Shown piece by piece: positions 58,961 through 64,000 of a DNA stretch of 64,000 nt. Source of the stretch: Manis javanica. Taxonomy: Eukaryota; Chordata; Mammalia; Pholidota; Manidae. Position numbers and translations under genes: made by a program. The notes under the pieces were generated by a model, which did not search any database, was not told the DNA's origin, and saw only the letters and a list, made by a program, of their open reading frames with translations. The stretch lies in assembly GCF_040802235.1 (NCBI RefSeq), contig NC_133163.1, positions 66,754,001-66,818,000 on the forward strand. The letters run 5' to 3'. Positions within the stretch are counted from its first letter, which is position 1; the number at the start of each line of letters is the position of its first letter.

Positions 58961-60659
58961 TTTCACATAATCTTTTGGGTTCTTTATGTAATGGATAAAA
59001 TTTAAATGTCTCCAAAGACTTCTCCTGCATTCTAACACATTCATGTTGCTACTACTTTTGTTTTTCCATTGCTAATTACAGTGCCTGGCATACAATAGCT
59101 AGTATCCAGATACGGAAAACAAATTGACCAAATGCTTTATATTGTAGGTGTTTTCCATTTATGCCTAAAATACCATAGAAAGTATTTCTGGAGTCATGGA
59201 ACTGGTTGGGGAGTATGCAGACAGAAGTATTGTATTCCTCCCTGTAGTAGAAGCAGTAATAGCATCAGTATGTATTTCCCTACTCCTCTCATTAATGTAC
59301 CTGCCTTTTCTGTAGTACTGCTGCTTTTCTTCTATCCAATGGCAGAGTACTAAGAAAGTGAAAGTACTCTCTTTGATCAGCCCTGCAGCTGATCCGTCCC
59401 TGGGTAGAGAGTGGTCATTGTATCAAATACATATAATCCTGAAAATTAAATAAGCGAGTTTATATAAACAGCCATCAACTATGTATGTGCTGCTTTTCAG
59501 TGGACAGCAGAGAAAAGTGCTGGAAGGGTTCTTAACCTTGGGCTTTAGGGGGCCAATAGATAAGGAGCTTCAGTGAGCACTCATGAAATTTACCAGTGTC
59601 TGTTACCTTAAAAATGTAAAAAACAAAACAGTCTTCTAGTTTATAACAGTATATATAGTAGTATCGCATTGCTTTTTGAAAGTTTGTTATGCCACTTAGC
59701 TTTTACAAAAGGCCTGCATTAGTACCTGTTTTCACTAAGCAAAAGAAATCCAAAGAGGATTTTATGCTTTTCAGAAAAAGGTGAAAAGTGAAAATAGCGT
59801 TCAGCATTTGTCTTGCAGCAAGTTACAGAGGAGGCGCGCATCCCGGGATTGAGAGTGGCTCCGCCTGGCTCCTTTCCTGGGAGCTACACTCAGCGTCTCA
59901 GCATCATGCTGCTATGGCTTTGAACTGTGTCTGTGAGCATCTGTGTTTTCTCTCGATTTATTTTGTGTATCCGTTAGCAAGAGGTGTCCTAAAATAATCC
60001 GAGAAGCCTAAGAGAAGTTATTTTTTGCACCTGGGAATGCTAACAAATTTTTCCATATAAATTAGTGGTACTTGCTTCTTTGCTTATGTGATTTTGGCTT
60101 ATAAAAGTTTTCATAGGAACGTTGTATTTTTGCATAGTAGGATAAATCTGTACTTACAGGTTTGAATGAATTACAGTCAAGTTTGTGTGTGTATTTAATT
60201 GGAGAAAAGCATGTCTACATATTGGAATTTGGATTACTCCTTTTTCTTTGAGAGGGAAGGCCATAACTTCAGCTGTTATCCTAGGAGTCATTTTTAGTTA
60301 AGTATTACAGAGAGTCAAGGCTGGGAGCAGGGGCAAAAATTGAATAAAAGATGAAATGGATCAAAGGATATTATTTATTCAAGAAACTAAATTTATCAAT
60401 TTTACAGTTAAAATTTTGTTTTTTTAATAAAGGAAGTGCCCAATTCAGACTAAATTCAGTAGATAACTTCCACTGTACATAACTTCCTATGTTTAAAAAA
60501 AGAAAAGTTAAATTTCTTTATATTGTAAACTTCTGAAATCTTGGCCTAAGTCCAAGTGATACAGTCTGGAAAAAATATATGGTAAAGTATAGAAAATACA
60601 CAGTTCCCAAGGGAATTTCTTTGTCTTTGGAACCTGATGAAACTTTTGTTCTTGTTTTT

Positions 60660-61765
60660 TTTAAATTTTTTATTAAGGTATTATAAATATACACTCTTAT
60701 GAAGGTTTCACATGAAAAAACAGTGTGGTTACTACATTCACCCATACTACCAAGTCCCCTGCCATACCCCAATGCAGTCACTGTCTATCAGTGTAGTAAG
60801 ATGCCACAGATTCACTATTTGCCTTCTCTGTGCTATACTGTTCTCCCCGTGATCCCTCACACCATGTGTACTAAACATAATACCCCTCCATCCCCTTCTT
60901 CCTCCCCACCTGCCCTCCCACACTCCTCCCCTTTGGTAACCACTAGTCCCTTTTTGGAGTCTCTTGAGTCTGCTGCTATTTTGTTCCTTCAGTTTTGCTT
61001 CATTGTTATACTCCACAAATGAGGGAAATCATTTGGCACTTGTCTTTCTCCGCCTGGCTTATTTCACTGAGCATAATATCCTCCAGCTCCATCCATGTTG
61101 TTGCAAATGGTAGGATTTGTTTCTTTCTTATGGCTGAATAGTATTCCATTGTGTATACATACCACCTCTTCTTTATCCATTCAGCTATTGATGGATACTT
61201 AGGTTGCTTCCATATCTTGACTATTGTAAAAAGTGCTGCGATAAACATAGGAGTGCATATGTCGTTTTGAATCTGAGAAGTTGTATTCTTTGGGTAAATT
61301 CCAAGGAGTGGGATACCGGGGTCAAATGGTATTTCTATTTTTAGTTTTTTGAGGAACCTCCATATTGCTTTCCACAATGGTTGAAGTAGCTTACATTCCC
61401 ACCAGCAGTGTAGGAGGGTTCCCCTTTCTCCACATCCTCGCCAGCATATGTTGTTCTTAGTTTTTTTGATGCTGGCCATCCTAACTGGTGTGAGGTGATA
61501 CCTCATTGTGGTTTTAGTTTGCATTTCCATGATGATTAGTGATGTGGAGCATCTTTTCATGTGTCTGTTGGCCATCTGAATTTCTTCTTTCAAGAACTGT
61601 CTCTTCCTATTCTCTTCCCACTTTTTAATCGGGTTGTTTGCTTTTTGGGTGTTGAGGCATGTGAGTTCTTTATATATTTTGGATGTTAACCATTTGTCGG
61701 ATATGTCATTTACAAATATATTCTCCCATACTGTAGGATGCCTTTTTGTTCTGCTGATGGTGTTT
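60660..61765 (-). mobile_element. young 5'-truncated L1 in HECTD1 intron 2
   Basis: A 1.1-kb L1 on the minus strand with a perfect 16-bp target duplication, ttttgttcttgttttt (60644-60659 and 61766-61781). A short poly(A) abuts the left duplication, preceded by a TTAATAAAAAATTT end. The 3' UTR (60660-61005) has a purine-rich G-tract at about 60889-60940 of the minus strand. The ORF2 tail is open, which marks a recent insertion. It lies antisense to HECTD1. Confidence 0.93.
61006..61764 (-). CDS. L1 ORF2 C-terminal fragment, frame still open
   Basis: From the truncation point to its stop at 61006 the minus-strand frame is open for about 252 codons. It corresponds to the C-terminus of L1 ORF2p, the endonuclease-reverse transcriptase that drives retrotransposition. 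Visible are the Cys-rich region ([19 protein letters not shown]) and the [15 protein letters not shown] segment typical of mammalian L1. The endonuclease and RT domains are absent because of 5' truncation, so the fragment cannot mobilise anything. A start Met appears only internally (61575-61577), and translation is unlikely. Confidence 0.8.
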   Translation of the reverse strand, partial: NTISRTKRHPTVWENIFVNDISDKWLTSKIYKELTCLNTQKANNPIKKWEENRKRQFLKEEIQMANRHMKRCSTSLIIMEMQTKTTMRYHLTPVRMASIKKTKNNICWRGCGERGTLLHCWWECKLLQPLWKAIWRFLKKLKIEIPFDPGIPLLGIYPKNTTSQIQNDICTPMFIAALFTIVKIWKQPKYPSIAEWIKKRWYVYTMEYYSAIRKKQILPFATTWMELEDIMLSEISQAEKDKCQMISLICGV

Positions 61766-62164
61766 TTTTGTTCTTGTTTTTAAGTTAGTTATCTCCCTTT
61801 CCATCAGGAAAATTCTGATGTCAGTTCTGGTAGCATGTTGGAAACCTTTGGATTCATTTGAAGATACTTACTTTCATTTGTGTGGTTGGACTGATTGACA
61901 CTAGTTCTGTATAGACTTAAGGGATCTTTACATTTTCTAATGAGGCTACCTGTGGGTTTATAAATTGGTACTATAGTATAGTAATGGGTTTAACATATGA
62001 AAATAATTTCTACCTGTGGTATAAGAGGTAAATATTTAGCAAGTTAAAATTTTGAATAACTCTTTAACTGTAATGTATATAAAATTTTGTGCAAAAGATG
62101 CATACTTGAAGCACTATTCAAGGAATGCCGTGATTATTATATGCATGATATTTCATTTTTTCTT

Positions 62165-62640
62165 AAGTTTATTTAAATTACATATGGTAAAGTTTGAGTT
62201 TTGCAGAGCTGTGTAACTGCCTCCACAACTGAAATAAGAACACATCTGTCACCCCAAAACCTTCCCTAGAACTGTCCCTTTGAAGTTAAATACTCCTTCA
62301 ACCTCAATGCCTGGAAACCAGTGGTCTGTTTTCTGTTGCTATAGTTTGACTTTTCCAGAATGTCATGTAAATGGAATCATCATACAGTGGTAGCTTTTTG
62401 AGGCTGGCTCCTTTCATGTAGTATATTGGATTTGAGAATCATCTATGTTGCTCTGTGTGTAATTGTTCCTTTCCTTTAATTGCTGAGTGGTACCACTTTA
62501 TGGATGTACTACACAGGTTTATCCATTCACCTCTTGAAGGACATTTGGTTTTTCTTTGGTGACCAAAGTTGCTATAAACATTAGCATACAGATATCTTTG
62601 TAAATATAGTTTTCTTATAAAATTTTTAGAGATAAATCTG
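62165..62640 (-). mobile_element. old L1 3' region, antisense
   Basis: The + strand shows 'ccacaactgaaataagaaca', 'gacttttccagaatgtcatg', 'ttaattgctgagtggtacca' and 'ccattcacctcttgaaggac', the reverse complement of an old L1 3' region. Coding is destroyed. Confidence 0.6.
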
Positions 62641-62644
62641 AGAA

Positions 62645-63300
62645 GGTGTAGAAACTGACAGATTGATTTCAAAATTAATATGGAATGCAAAGGACCTATA
62701 TTAGCCAAAACAACTTAGCTAAAGAATAAAATTGGAGGACTAATGCCTATTGTATTTCAGTTCTTACACAGCTATAATAATCAAATAGTGTGGTATTGGT
62801 GTAAAGATAAATGGATTAATGAAATGCAGCAGAGAGTTCAGAGATAGACTCATGGATACGTGGACAATTTATTTCAACAAAGATGAAAAGGCAGTTCAGT
62901 GGAGAAAGGATTTTGTTTTTTTATGGTGCTGAAACAATTCGATATCCATATGCAAAAAAAAATGTTGACTTTGATCCACACCCCACATCATACACAAAAA
63001 TAAACTCAAAATGAATCTTGCACCTAAATGTTAAACCTAAATATCTTAAGACCTCTAGAAGAAAACATAGGAGAAATCCTTTGTGACCTTAGGTGAGGCA
63101 AATATTTTTTTTAAATTTTTTGTTAAGGTATGATTGATATACACTCTTATGAAGGTTTCACATGAAAAAACAATGTGGTTACTACATTTACCCATATTAC
63201 CAAGTCCCCACCCATACCCCAATGCAGTCACTGTCCGTCAGTGCAGCAAGCTTAGGCAAATATTTCTTAAGCAAACACTGGAAGCACAATTCATTAGAGA
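62645..63300 (+). mobile_element. old L1 ORF2 fragment
   Basis: 'aaaattaatatggaatgcaa', 'ggtattggtgtaaagataaa', 'tggtgctgaaacaattcgat' and 'gacctctagaagaaaacata' follow L1 ORF2 C-terminal order on the + strand, with many stops. A short L1 tail was inserted into it at 63108-63253. Confidence 0.75.
63108..63253 (-). mobile_element. short young L1 3' end nested in the L1 fragment
   Basis: About 146 bp matching the 3' end of the L1 at 60660 ('ggtttcacatgaaaaaacaa', 'ccataccccaatgcagtcac'). It is flanked by a perfect 12-bp duplication aggcaaatattt (63096-63107 and 63254-63265). Same orientation as the 60660 copy. Confidence 0.88.
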
Positions 63301-64000
63301 ATAACTTGATATATTTGAACACTAGTTGAATTTCTGTAATAGAGGCTGTCAGTTTACTTCATTCTTGAATGAGTTTTACTGGTATGTCTTTGAAAGAATT
63401 GGTCTATTCAAGATAAACTAAAATTTATGGGCATAGACTTGTTTGTAGTACTGCTTTTTATCCTTTGGATGTATGGTCTGTAGTGATAAATTCCCCTTTT
63501 CATTCTGATATTGGTAATTTTTATTTTTTGACTAATCTGGCTAGAGATTTATCAACTTCATTATTCTTTCCAAAGAACCAGCTTTTGATTTCATTCATTT
63601 TCTCTATTTTTCTGTTTTAGTTTCATTGATGTATGTTCTTATCTTTATTATTTCCTTCCTTTATTATTTCTTCTTGCCTTGTTTCTTCTTTCCTGCCTTA
63701 GAATTACTTGAATATTTTGTAGCATTCTATTTTAATTTTTGACTCTGTCTCTTTGTATTTTTTAATGGTTCTAGGGATTACAATTAATTTAGAGCTAATA
63801 TTTTACCATTTAAAGTAAAAAGAAGCCTTTATTAAATCCCTTTACCCTCTTTTCATGTTTTAGTTGCCATGTATTAAATCTATTTACAATGAAAATCTCA
63901 AAATACAGTGTTACAATTCTTTGCTTTCAGTATCTTGAACTTTCTTTAGTATTTCTTTGAGAGGAAGTCTGCTAGTGATGAATTTTTCTGTTTTAATTCA
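63301..64000 (-). mobile_element. old L1 ORF2 (RT region), antisense
   Basis: The + strand reads 'ttcattctgatattggtaat', 'tctttccaaagaaccagctt' and 'tttgatttcattcattttct', the reverse complement of the L1 reverse transcriptase region. It runs to or past the window edge. Confidence 0.65.

Larger units (their letters stand above)
53396..64000 (+). other. HECTD1: HECTD1 intron 2 (continues past the window)
   Basis: More than 10.6 kb of AT-rich, repeat-laden sequence follows the exon 2 donor. I looked for a + strand exon with an acceptor in the right phase continuing the HECTD1 protein and did not find one, so intron 2 probably extends beyond 64000. The stretches 53396-54830, 55025-56160, 59450-60640 and 61782-62160 show nothing recognisable. 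Confidence 0.8.

Noticed and set aside
59820-59900. GC-richer segment in intron 2 as a possible alternative exon
   Set aside because: It does not continue the HECTD1 protein, and no convincing splice-site pair was found.
53396-64000. A third HECTD1 coding exon within intron 2
   Set aside because: No + strand segment with a suitable acceptor, phase and HECTD1-like sequence was seen. Open stretches there are repeat-derived.

Overview
The window is 64 kb of nuclear DNA from a placental mammal. It is AT-rich, repeat-dense and almost gene-free, except for the promoter and first exons of one recognisable gene, HECTD1 (HECT-type E3 ubiquitin ligase), on the + strand at the right. Repeats include MIR, L2, MER5/Charlie and Tigger fossils, many ages of L1, and several endogenous-retrovirus LTRs. 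I see no Alu, B1/B2, CAN or Bov-tA SINE. The only SINEs visible are ancient MIRs, while L1 and ERV copies look young. That fits a lineage with little recent SINE activity; a pangolin is my guess, held loosely.

Layout. 1-6.4 kb: old L1 3' ends, MER5, MIR, a TG microsatellite and unassigned sequence. 6.4-8.5 kb: a composite retroposon joining an L1 3'-UTR-like head, an A-rich spacer, a retroviral env/3'-LTR-like body and a poly(A) tail, bounded by short direct repeats. Its architecture recalls SVA. 8.5-18.4 kb: unassigned sequence, an LTR, MIRs and one unexplained 181-codon ORF. 18.5-24.4 kb: a hAT-Charlie transposon split by an LTR and by a defective, minus-strand gammaretrovirus-like provirus (tRNA-Pro primer site, broken gag, pro, pol and env remnants, two LTRs). 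25.6-31 kb: several LTRs, including an LTR inserted inside another, both with recognisable target duplications. 31-47 kb: L1, MIR and MER5A relics. 47.4-49.8 kb: a near full-length Tigger1. 50.9-52.4 kb: the CpG-island promoter of HECTD1, with non-coding exon 1. 53.1-53.4 kb: exon 2, carrying the start codon and the first 46 codons. 53.4-64 kb: intron 2, which holds a young 5'-truncated L1 whose ORF2 frame is still open, plus older repeats. No third coding exon was found.

Functionally the window is the upstream intergenic region, promoter and 5' end of HECTD1. The retroviral and transposon proteins are fossils with stops, deletions or changed catalytic residues, apart from the short open L1 ORF2 tail. 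Repeat family names come from recognising conserved consensus stretches by eye, without a database search; boundaries are exact only where target-site duplications are stated.
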